Positions 15,622-25,300 of a stretch of 64,000 nucleotides of DNA are shown here, piece after piece. The stretch is from an uncultured Saprospiraceae bacterium. Its GTDB lineage: Bacteria > Bacteroidota > Bacteroidia > Chitinophagales > Saprospiraceae. Every line of letters starts with the position of its first letter. The stretch's first letter is position 1. The notes under the pieces were generated by a model. It ran no database searches, was not told where the DNA came from, and saw nothing but the letters and a program-made list of their open reading frames with translations. Position numbers and translations under genes: made by a program. Where the stretch lies: the NCBI GenBank assembly GCA_937959115.1, contig CALGAW010000015.1, forward strand, positions 62,001 through 126,000. Direction: 5' to 3'.

Positions 15622-18600
15622 ATGAAAAAATCCATTATTATACCCTTTATTGTTTTCTGTTTTGGATTACAAGCCCAAGATTGGGAGCTAATCCCGCTAG
15701 TTAGTCAGGATATTCTGAATAACGGTGTCACCATGGGCGGAGAAGGTTGTCAATGGCCACTTGCCATTTCAATGAGTAAGGATGCGTCCTTAATGTTGTT
15801 TGGTACGGATGTCGGTGGTATCTACAAAAGCCTAGACGAAGGAAATCTCTGGCAACCAGCCAATACTGGGTTCAATGCAAGAGGAGCGTGCAATTTTGCT
15901 ATTGATCCATTCAATTCATCAAGAGCCTTGGCGATTGGGGGCAATTCAGTAGCAGTGCAACCTTACCACGGAATCTTCTTGACAACAGACGCTGCAGAAA
16001 CTTGGAGCCATGCGCTTCCTGCCAACAATAGCGGATTTAGAGACACTCGAGATCAAGTAGCCTTTGATCCAGCTTCCTACAATAATACATTAGGCTACTG
16101 CACAGATGCCTATTGGATAACACAATCAGGTACCTCAAATCCAGGATCTGGGATTTACAAGAGCACAGATGGAGGCCAAAACTGGTCTCTTTTTAAAACA
16201 CAATATGTTGGTGGAATTCTCAAAATATCCGCAAACGGAACCATCTACATTGGTACAACTCAAGGATTATATCGAAGTAAGAATAAAGGAGCTTCGTTTG
16301 TACAGGTGCATTCTGGTGCGATTACAGGCATCGACGTCTATGATAACGAACCCCTTCGAGTTTATTTCTGCGGAGCTGGAAAAGTGTATACTTCTACCAA
16401 CGAAGGAACAGCAATAACAACGATCAACCCCAGTGGACTTGCCGCTTCTGATGTAAAACAGCTCACCGTATCTCCTGTAAATCGGAATAACATGGTGCTT
16501 CAAACAGGCAATAATTTCCAAGGAAACGCCCCCGCACGCCGCTATACTAGCTCAGACGGAGGCTACAACTGGACAGAAGCCACCATCGATCTTTCGAATA
16601 ACTTTATGCCTTATAATCTCAGAAATCAGGATTTTGCTTGGCATCCAACTAATCCAAATGAGATCTGGGCTTTAGGAGGAGATATAATAGTCAAATCAAC
16701 CGACGCAGGAAATAGTTGGGGCTGGGCTGCTCCTGGATATTCTGCCATGTTGATCGGAGGTGCCTTTGCATTCAATGTCAACAATCCCAATCTCGTATTC
16801 CTAGCATCACAGGATTACAATGGGGCAGCAACCATAGATGGAGGAGCAACATGGAAATACATGAACGTATCAGGAAACTCCTGGGGTGGTCATATTTATG
16901 CGGGATATGCACTCAATCAACAAGTCTATTTTGGTGGAATGGCCACCTGCTGGAACTGTCCAAGGAAAATCGCAATTACTAGGGATGCTGGAACAACGTT
17001 TACCCGAACCAATATCACGGTTAGCGGCAAAGAATTTTCTTATGGTTCTCCAACCAATGCACAAATAGCATTCTGTTATAATCATCGAACAACAGATGGT
17101 GGATTCAATTGGAGTCCAATGAGTAATTGCCAAGGTGTGGTAACACACAACTTTGCCAATACCAACGAGCTGATCGGAATCAACGGAAACTCGATTGTCG
17201 TATCCTCAAATAATGGTCAGAGTTGGTCGACGGTCTATACCCATTCAGGCGGTTTAGATGATGTGGGACATGATTCTGAGAATGATGTCTTTTATTTTGT
17301 TTCAAATAATTCCCTCTTTTCTTATAATAGGTCTACGAACAATTTTACCAATCTGACTAACAGTACGCCTGTTGACCAATATGGGAACCGCAGGTTTAAA
17401 ACGGTTGCGGTAGATCCAATCGAACCCAATATTGTCTATGCTGGTAGTAAGAGAGATGTATACAAGTCAGAAAATTCAGTCATCCGCTCACAGGATAATG
17501 GTCAAACTTGGGAAATTATAAATCACAACGACTTGTCAGGGCAGTCTTTTCAAGGGCCAGCCGGTGGACAAGAAGCAAAAACGATCCGAGTAAATCCACA
17601 AACTAGGGAAGCGTGGGTATCAACGGGGACCTATGGACTTTGGAAAATAGATGCTCCAGGGGGAATTGTTGTCACAGACCCTTGCATCCCTTATCCTAAT
17701 GGAACGCCACATGCCATTCCTGGAACCATTCATCCAACTAATTATGATCTCGGTGGTCAAGGAGTCTCTTACTATGATACTAGCGCTGGTAACAATGGCA
17801 ACGGCCCAAGGCAAGATGGAGATGTTGATACCGGAAATGGATCGTCTATAGGACATGTTGGCTGGACAGCTACTGGGGAATGGCTTCAGTATACAGTGGA
17901 CATCACAACAACTGGCATTTACAATATTTTATATGAGGTGGCATCCGTGCCTGGTGGTGGTCAGTTATCGCTTTTTCTAGATAGTGTCAACATTACGGGA
18001 ACAGTTGATGTTGGCCCTACTGGTAGCTGGTCGATCTTTGACACTATTCAAACGAACAATATTCCTTTAACTGCTGGTAAATACAAATTGCGATTTAACT
18101 TTGTGCAGGCAGGATTTGATTTGGGAGATATCACTTTTTCATTGGCAAGCACGACAACATGCGATCTAAAGCTTATTCTAGAAGGAGCTTATGATCCGGT
18201 TACCAACCAAATGACTACTGAGTTATTACAAAGAGAGCTCTTACCCGCAGGACAACCTTATAACAATGATCCTTGGAACTACCCTGGCACAGAAGGTGCG
18301 GGCTGGCAAACAGCAGATTATCCAACCAATACAGTAGACTGGGTCTTGATTTCTTTTAAAGAAAACCTTTTGCTCCCTGCCATTGCTCAGCGAGCAGTCC
18401 CTTTATTGGCTGATGCCACGATTCCATCTTTTGAAGCGGATTTTGGTTCATCGGTAGATTCTGTGTACGTTATGGTCGAACATCGAAACCACCTACCCAT
18501 TTTAACCCCTACGAAAATTCCTATTTCAGGTACTAATCTGACGTACGATTTTACATTAAATGACAGCTATAAAACTTCTTCCAGTGTCGGTCAAAAAATG

Positions 18601-18813
18601 ATTGGTAATAGCTGGATGATGTATGCGTCCAATGGAGAACAAATAGGACAACAAAGAAACGATATCAATGGCTTGGAAAGAATCTTATGGGTATCCGACA
18701 ACGGAAAATTCGGCTTATACCTATATGCTGATTTTAATCTAGATGGAGATGTCAACGGAGAAGACAATACGATTTATAGTCGAAACAATGGGTTTTTCTC
18801 TGGAGTTCCTTAG
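15622..18813 (+). CDS. secreted GH74/BNR-repeat protein with CBM6 and a LEG/dockerin-like C-terminus
   Basis: This is a 1063-residue secreted protein with a signal peptide (MKKSIIIPFIVFCFGLQAQ). Residues 20-680 are a BNR/Asp-box propeller region; GTDVGGIYKSLDEG and repeated S-T/S-D-G-G-x-x-W motifs (STDGGQNWS, SSDGGYNWT) resemble GH74 xyloglucanases and VPS10/sortilin-like propellers. A CBM6-type module (about 690-845) shows YDLGGQGVSYYD, HVGWTATGEWLQYTVD and LRFNF, the family pattern for binding beta-glucans or xylans. The final domain (850-1063) has LEGAYD, QPYNNDPWNYPGTE, VDWVLIS, HRNHLPILT and a calcium-loop-like DFNLDGDVNGEDNTIY, as in the M43 protein. I chose ATG 15622 over an upstream TTG at 15577. 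The catalytic acids of GH74 cannot be assigned by eye, so enzyme activity is uncertain. Confidence 0.78.
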   Translation: MKKSIIIPFIVFCFGLQAQDWELIPLVSQDILNNGVTMGGEGCQWPLAISMSKDASLMLFGTDVGGIYKSLDEGNLWQPANTGFNARGACNFAIDPFNSSRALAIGGNSVAVQPYHGIFLTTDAAETWSHALPANNSGFRDTRDQVAFDPASYNNTLGYCTDAYWITQSGTSNPGSGIYKSTDGGQNWSLFKTQYVGGILKISANGTIYIGTTQGLYRSKNKGASFVQVHSGAITGIDVYDNEPLRVYFCGAGKVYTSTNEGTAITTINPSGLAASDVKQLTVSPVNRNNMVLQTGNNFQGNAPARRYTSSDGGYNWTEATIDLSNNFMPYNLRNQDFAWHPTNPNEIWALGGDIIVKSTDAGNSWGWAAPGYSAMLIGGAFAFNVNNPNLVFLASQDYNGAATIDGGATWKYMNVSGNSWGGHIYAGYALNQQVYFGGMATCWNCPRKIAITRDAGTTFTRTNITVSGKEFSYGSPTNAQIAFCYNHRTTDGGFNWSPMSNCQGVVTHNFANTNELIGINGNSIVVSSNNGQSWSTVYTHSGGLDDVGHDSENDVFYFVSNNSLFSYNRSTNNFTNLTNSTPVDQYGNRRFKTVAVDPIEPNIVYAGSKRDVYKSENSVIRSQDNGQTWEIINHNDLSGQSFQGPAGGQEAKTIRVNPQTREAWVSTGTYGLWKIDAPGGIVVTDPCIPYPNGTPHAIPGTIHPTNYDLGGQGVSYYDTSAGNNGNGPRQDGDVDTGNGSSIGHVGWTATGEWLQYTVDITTTGIYNILYEVASVPGGGQLSLFLDSVNITGTVDVGPTGSWSIFDTIQTNNIPLTAGKYKLRFNFVQAGFDLGDITFSLASTTTCDLKLILEGAYDPVTNQMTTELLQRELLPAGQPYNNDPWNYPGTEGAGWQTADYPTNTVDWVLISFKENLLLPAIAQRAVPLLADATIPSFEADFGSSVDSVYVMVEHRNHLPILTPTKIPISGTNLTYDFTLNDSYKTSSSVGQKMIGNSWMMYASNGEQIGQQRNDINGLERILWVSDNGKFGLYLYADFNLDGDVNGEDNTIYSRNNGFFSGVP

Positions 18814-18891
18814 TCGGTGATTAACAACCATTCTCTTCCTTACTTGGAAGTTAGTAGTTAACATTGTTTCAAACAAGAAATTGAATCGTTT

Positions 18892-19203
18892 CTAATGGAT
18901 GTTTAATATCCTTAGACATGCTTTTACATGTGAGTTTGTTAAACCAATTAAGGATTTGGTCAAAACTAATCTTGTTTTCAAATTGTACGATGCGTCATTC
19001 AACGATGTATCGTCATCAATGATTACAAAATCACTAACATTGTTTCTAGTAGAGTACCATCGAGTAATTTCTTCCAATCTATTTAACTCTTTATCATTTT
19101 CTGGTAATCGATGAAGTCCTTTAATATGGACGCCTCTGGCCTTAAAAATACGTTTCCACTGATCAATGGAAAATCTACCTTTATGAGATGTTGTTAATAA
19201 TTT
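18892..19203 (-). pseudogene. 5'-truncated remnant of an HAD-like phosphatase (HAD_SAK-type)
   Basis: The minus strand holds an open frame of 103 codons bounded by a stop at 19204-19206 and no sensible start. It reads LLTTSHKGRFSIDQWKRIF, then RLEEITRWY, DFVIIDDDTS, LKTRLVLTKSLIGLT and ACLRIL before the stop. The order S(H/S)-R then R-EI-W, then (V/I)I-DDD, then GLT is the C-terminal half of the HAD domain found in Swiss-army-knife RNA repair proteins, as I recall it. The N-terminal DxD nucleophile half is absent. I read it as a broken gene or an acquired fragment; it could restart at the TTG at 19077, but that would lack the catalytic aspartates. Confidence 0.5.
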
Positions 19204-19252
19204 TTATTGAGCTTGATTATCTTTTCCAACCATCCAAGCACCAACCCACAAA

Positions 19253-19279
19253 AAAAGGGTGCCCAAAAGACACCCTTTT
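19253..19279 (-). terminator. terminator of the sprA gene
   Basis: A nine-base perfect inverted repeat (AAAAGGGTG at 19253-19261, CACCCTTTT at 19271-19279) with a nine-base loop, followed on the minus strand by a run of T. It begins about 20 bases after the sprA stop codon at 19301, so it is a good intrinsic terminator. Confidence 0.85.
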
Positions 19280-19300
19280 CTATTTTCTTGTAGTAGAAAC

Positions 19301-22300
19301 CTACTGAGTAAGTTTGAAGCTGATCATCACACCACCACTAGTATTAGTCATTGGGAATGACTCACTAGTTGCAGGAATGGTTCTCCTTCTGTCGAAGAAT
19401 AATCTGACATTTAGCTTTTTGCTTACCGCATAATCAATCGTTGGTGACCAGCTAATGGATTTTAGTCCACGTGTTGGTAGTGAAGCCTCCTGATCTAACA
19501 AATGATTGATGGTAATGTCATCTCTAAACGACAGATCAAACCTAAACGTTAAGTCGTTCTCCAGTTTATCCGTTTTCTCCTTGCCTATTTTGATGGTGAA
19601 GGGGAGTTTTAAGCCTTTCACACGATAACCCAATCCAATAGTGAACTCTTCCGTTTTAGATTCGATTAGCTGGTAATCAACTAGGTTCATCTGTAGGTTA
19701 CGAGATTTCTTCCAATCAAACTTTGCAGTCAAATCGTTTTTAAACTTCATGTCTATTCCAATCAATGGAGAGAATTGCTCACTAATCACTAAATCAGGAA
19801 CGCGGTACTTTGAGTAGAAACTACCCGTGTTCTCATTGTAATTTTCATAAAGCACATTGTTGTCCCGTTGTTCGTCTGTAGCAAATAAGTTGTTCGTCTC
19901 AAACGTATTCATGCTTAGTTTCGAGGTATAACCATGAGATAGACTGAAGGAAGCAAATATGTCCTTAAACACTTCCATCTTACTCAAGCCATTATAAGTA
20001 AACCGCCAGTTAGGACGTGGTATAATGTTTTGAATCTTCAATGGATAAGTGCTTGCATCTTTATCCGTGTATGCAGCAACAAATGCTGGAATCAATACAT
20101 CTTGCTGGTAGCGACCATAGCCATCTGCATAAAGTGAATCGACTGAATGCTGACCTACTGACTTTGGATTTAGCGCTCCAAGACGTTCTGAGATCACCAA
20201 TCGGTTTTCTTCAAATTGCTTGAAAGTTGCTGAAATGTAGTCAGCATCTAGTTTTTCAAACATGGTGTTCATCGTGTAAAACGATAAATTGACGGATCCG
20301 TTTTCAAACTCATTTCTATGTTTAAATCCTTCGCCCGTTTCAAATACTTTGAAGTATTCTGTATTGTTGGTACTCGTAGATCTATTCATAGAAACATCTA
20401 CTCTGAAGTCTTTAAAGGGTTCGAGTGTAATCTTACCATCCAGATTCAATGAATTGTTTTGACTAACCTGCTGATTTAGTAGTAAACTGTTGGTGATAAA
20501 ACCGTCAGCAGCTGCTCTGTTCAACCATCCTCTATCGGGTTGAGAGAGACCAAGAACATATTCCCAGCCTGGCTCATTCCAATTGTTAAGTCCAAACATA
20601 GTGGTTTGAGCTTTCCAACCTGGTACCACAGAACTAATGTTTTCAGAGTAGGAGAACCGTGCTTTGCGAACGGTCATCAATGGGCGAATCAATATTCTTT
20701 CGGCCATTGTCGGTTGTCGTTTCTTTCGTTTTTCCTGCAACTTAGCTCTTGCAGCAAGACGCTTCTCTTTTTCTTTTGCCTTTTTAGCCAATTCTTTTGC
20801 TTTCTGCTTCGCTTTATCTGGATCTTTGATCTCTTTTACCTTAGTTTCTTTCTTTTTCTTCTTCTCTTCTTTATCGGTTCCCAGTTGTTTTGGCGTGTTT
20901 GGCTTTCCACCACCAAGTTTCTCTTTACCCGCTTTTGTACCTTTATCTTTACCTCCTTTGCCTTTTGGCTTTGGTTTGGTATTGATTTTCTTCAGATAAC
21001 CCGACTTATTATACAGTTTTGCAAAGTCTAAATCTGCGTTTACCTGACGACTTTGATTGTTCTGTATAATGTTTGCCAAGTACTTTTGTTCTGGCAAACT
21101 TTCTCGAATGAATTCTCTGTTTTTAGCAGCAGCGCTCCAAGTATAACCACCAGTATAATTGGCTCTCAATGTCGTCCAATCTAATAAGGGGATTAATTTG
21201 GTTGGAACAGTATAACTTGCATTTACACTTTGCTGATAGTTTTTCGTTCTACCGTAATCCCAGAAGTTATCCCACATGAACTCTTTTGCAGCAGGTTCTT
21301 CTGTCGCTGGATTATTAAAGTCTAACTCATCGATTGTTGCATTGTTTGTTGCATTAAACCCAGCGTTTAAGCCTTTCGTAAAATTCCATTGCAACCCGTA
21401 TGTTCTGTCCCAAGTAAATCGGCGATCAAAGAACGTGCTATTTAAAGCATCAGAGTAGCGGTACTTGATTTCACCTTTATGCCTGTTTAATTCATTTCTG
21501 AAACTCACAGTATTTGGTAATGGATTAAAATTGAAATCTTTGATTAGTCCTAGCCATTTACTTTTACTCTTGATCAATTTTTTGAATGGTTCAACATATT
21601 TTACTTGTCGTGAAAAGTTATAATCCAACGCTGCACGGTGTTTTTCTACTTCATCATTCTCAATAATTGGATCTCGCTTCGTAGTATTTGTCCAAGCATA
21701 CGTTGCACTCAAGTTTTCAACATCCCAAGGCATTGGTTTACGTTTACTATTGGTACGTTCCTTTCGAACGTTGGTAAGGTTAATACTTTTTACTTCGACA
21801 ACGTCTTGTGCGGTTTCTCGAATTGCAGCCCGCTGATTTGCAGGAGCAGCATCCAATACTTCTTTTAACTTAATATCTTTTTGTAATGGATCGAATTCTG
21901 GATTTTTAACATTTCTAGAATATTGAGCATAGAATGGAATCCGTACACCAGCATCCTTAGGTAAAAACTTCCCTAGTTCAAGGTTTGTTGCTGCATCATA
22001 CTGAATAGACTCTTCCAAGGACCGCTCAGCGACTTTCTCCTCTAACTGGCCCCAACCGATACCGGTATAGCTTCCAGAGGCGGAGACGCTACCAAAATCT
22101 GCTAGCTTCACGTCTAATCTAGCAAGTCCAGCCATTCCCCCACGTTCGTCAAGACCACTAACTCTTAGCTCATTGACCCAAACTTCAGTACAAAGGTTTG
22201 GCCCACCATCTTTAACATTACGTACACCGATCATTATACCTCTCATTTGTCCAAGATCAGGATTACCCATGATTTTGACATTATTTTGAAGTTTTTCAGG

Positions 22301-25300
22301 ATCCTGTGCTTCATATTCCTGAGCGAGTGACCAGTTTGCAGCATTTCTAGCAATTTTTGTCTGTCTCAATAGCTCGATTGGGAAGTTAAATTCGTTTTCT
22401 TGTGGCCAGATTTTATCGAGAACGGCTTGTTCATCGTCTCCAGGACTAATGGTTTCACTCATTTTGAGCGGGATCTCGTATTCATAGTAGTTGCTATTAA
22501 AATCACTTCCTAGCCTTATGAATACCGACATGTCTCCTGGATCAGCTTGTTGGTTTGGACCATCTTCAGCATGTACGTACATTTTTAGACGGGAATACCG
22601 TCTCATATCGAGGTTTAAAATTTTGAAGACACCTCTTGCATCTCCATCTCCTAATTCACAAACATCAATAGAGAGTGATTGCTCATTTTGCAATGCATTT
22701 TGATAAGCACCAAGTGACTGTTCTCTTTGAACTCCGGGAGGCAAGACATAAGGGAACGGGTCTCTAGAACTATTTTCTTCAAAGTTTACTGAGTTTGTAG
22801 CAAACGTAACATTTGGATCAGGGACGCCTCCGATTACAAGTGGTCTTTTGTACCTTCTCCATTGACTTCTTGCCATTTCAAATTCCGCCATTCTTAGAAT
22901 GGTTTTTTCTTCCCAACCTTTCATGTACATTCTCATAAACCGGATGGATCTAAAGTCCTGAATTCCACCAAACGAATCTGTATATTCTTCTAATGGAATA
23001 TTAAACTGAACCCATTGTTGTACTGTTGTTCCATCATTAGAAAGTACATCTACTGAACTTTGAATCCAAGGATTTGCTTCACTCATTCCTCCATTACCAT
23101 CTGGCAATATTCTAACTTTATATTCAAAGAACGCTTCTGTTTCACTAAGTGTATTATCTCTGTTGATGTCCTCCTGATCTGGTAACGCAGTATAATGCGT
23201 ATTGGTGTTTGAGTTCGGATCACCAATTGAATTTCCTTGTGGGTGATTGAACTTACTATAACGCTCAATGATTCCTGCACTGTTTGCTTCCCCAACTGGT
23301 CCGTAGCTAGCATCTTTAACATTTACATAGTCGTCATTTGCTGGATCATTTGTAATAGTGCTGATTACACCTGGATTAACAGCAGCTGTTGCAAGTTCGT
23401 CTAGATAAGGTTTGAAAAAGGACCGTTCCCCGTCATTGTCAAAACCATCTAATCCTACATCTTGTATTGCTTGAACCGCTGGATCATTATCAAATGCATT
23501 TACAACATTTATTCCCCTCGGTATTCTTGACCAAGCAGTGGTATCTGTATTATCAATTCCACCCGGTCTTGGTAAACCATGTTCAAAAAATCTTCTTGAA
23601 TCTTTTAACACATCTTCCGATACACTTCCTAAGTGGAATACCAATTCACCACCGAACTGCCCACCATTTCCTTCCATGAAAGGATTCAATACCCAAAACT
23701 GGATAAATTCGTAGTTCGCTTCTTCAAAATCATTGGTTTCAAAGCTTCGCTGAATTCCAGCCCAGCGACTACTTGGGTCTTCAAGTTTCCCATTTGCATT
23801 AATACCAGCTGAGGTCGCAGTTGGAGCGACATCGAAATTGTACGGACCTCTCTCTTCTGGATCATAGATCATATCGAAAGGGCGGATATCTATATTGGCA
23901 ATACCGTTATCTGGTGTTGCATTCGGGAATAAATCATTTTCAGTTACCTGATCATCATAGACTGTTGCTCCCCCATTAGATCCTCTTGGACGCAAGGAAG
24001 GCTCAATTCGATACCAGCTCAATGATGCCCTGTTTTTTCCATAATCAAGATCATTGATTAAATCAGCTTCTGGGAAGTCAGTTGTCATAGGAACACTCGC
24101 AAGTGTCCAGTTTGGAGCGACAGGTGCTAGTGGGAAATTATTGACACTTCCCTCAAAGTCATCTAGATAAACCGTTCCACCAGTATCTTCATAACTATCT
24201 ACATTATTGAGCGCTCTTGCGTGCCCAGGCTTGAGCCATGCACCTTCTGCTGTAAATGAAACTTGAGAAGGCTCTTTAGTATTAATCAATGGAATTTTAT
24301 CCACCATTCTGGTTACCCAAGGCGCATCTTTTGTATAGTTTACATCAAGGCCATAAACACTATTAGAAATTGGATCATCACCAATGTTCACTTTTTGTGT
24401 AAATGGGCGTTCAGATACATGCATAAAGGTTCCTCCAACGCTTATGTCTTTAGAAATCGCATATTCAAGTCGAGTACCCCATAATGTTTTGGTCTGAAAT
24501 CCGAATAAGGTATTGTCTTCATAAGAGACATTCACAGGAGAACCATTGTTTAGATAAGCCTCATTGAGGATTTTGATTCTACCAATATTATAGTCAATTG
24601 TATAATCAACACCTTCTACTAGTTCTTTACCACCTGCAGTTACTTTTACAGAGCCTTCTGGGATGTTAAATGCGCCAAGAGAAATCTCAGACGATACGCT
24701 TGATTTGTAGGTTCCTCGAAGCAAAAATCTATTTAGCTCAGCAAATTCACGTGCTCTTGTTACTGTTTGATCATATAGCTCATGGTATACATAGTCTGCT
24801 GCCGCTGGATCACCGTTGAATCGATCTTCAAGTGATTGTCCAAATGGCTCTAGGACAGGGAAGGTAATTCTACCATTTCTAGGATTGATGGTTAAACCGC
24901 TTACAAAGTCAAAGTTACCATCAGGAATTCTATCATTATAACTATTTAAATTATCTAGATTTAATACAGAAATAAGTGGGACGTTATTGATTTCTACTGG
25001 TCCAGCTGAGATAAATCGTTTTTCAGCACCATCCTTTGGATCATCATATAATACGTCCAATTCAAAGTCTTGACTGTTGACTTGGAATGCGCCAATGGAA
25101 TAGACGTTTTTCATCATTAGATCCCAGATTGGCAAGTCTACTCTTGGTGTCGTACTTTTCAACATCTTTACATACAAAACACTTAAAGAATCTGACCCTG
25201 GAGGTAAATCAGTTGCGAATTCACCTACTCTGTAGACTGTTCCGTTGTGAGTGTATTCATAAGCAACACCTAGGATAGCATCTTGTTGCAAGGAACTGTT

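Noticed and set aside
5958-18813. Insertion sequences or transposases at the edges of the accessory island
   Set aside because: No transposase frame or terminal inverted repeats were found at either edge; only gene remnants mark it.
20540-21031. A 163-residue Phe-rich open frame on the plus strand inside sprA
   Set aside because: It is the complement of the Lys/Glu-rich part of sprA; AAG and GAA codons read backward give Phe/Leu/Ser, so it is a shadow.
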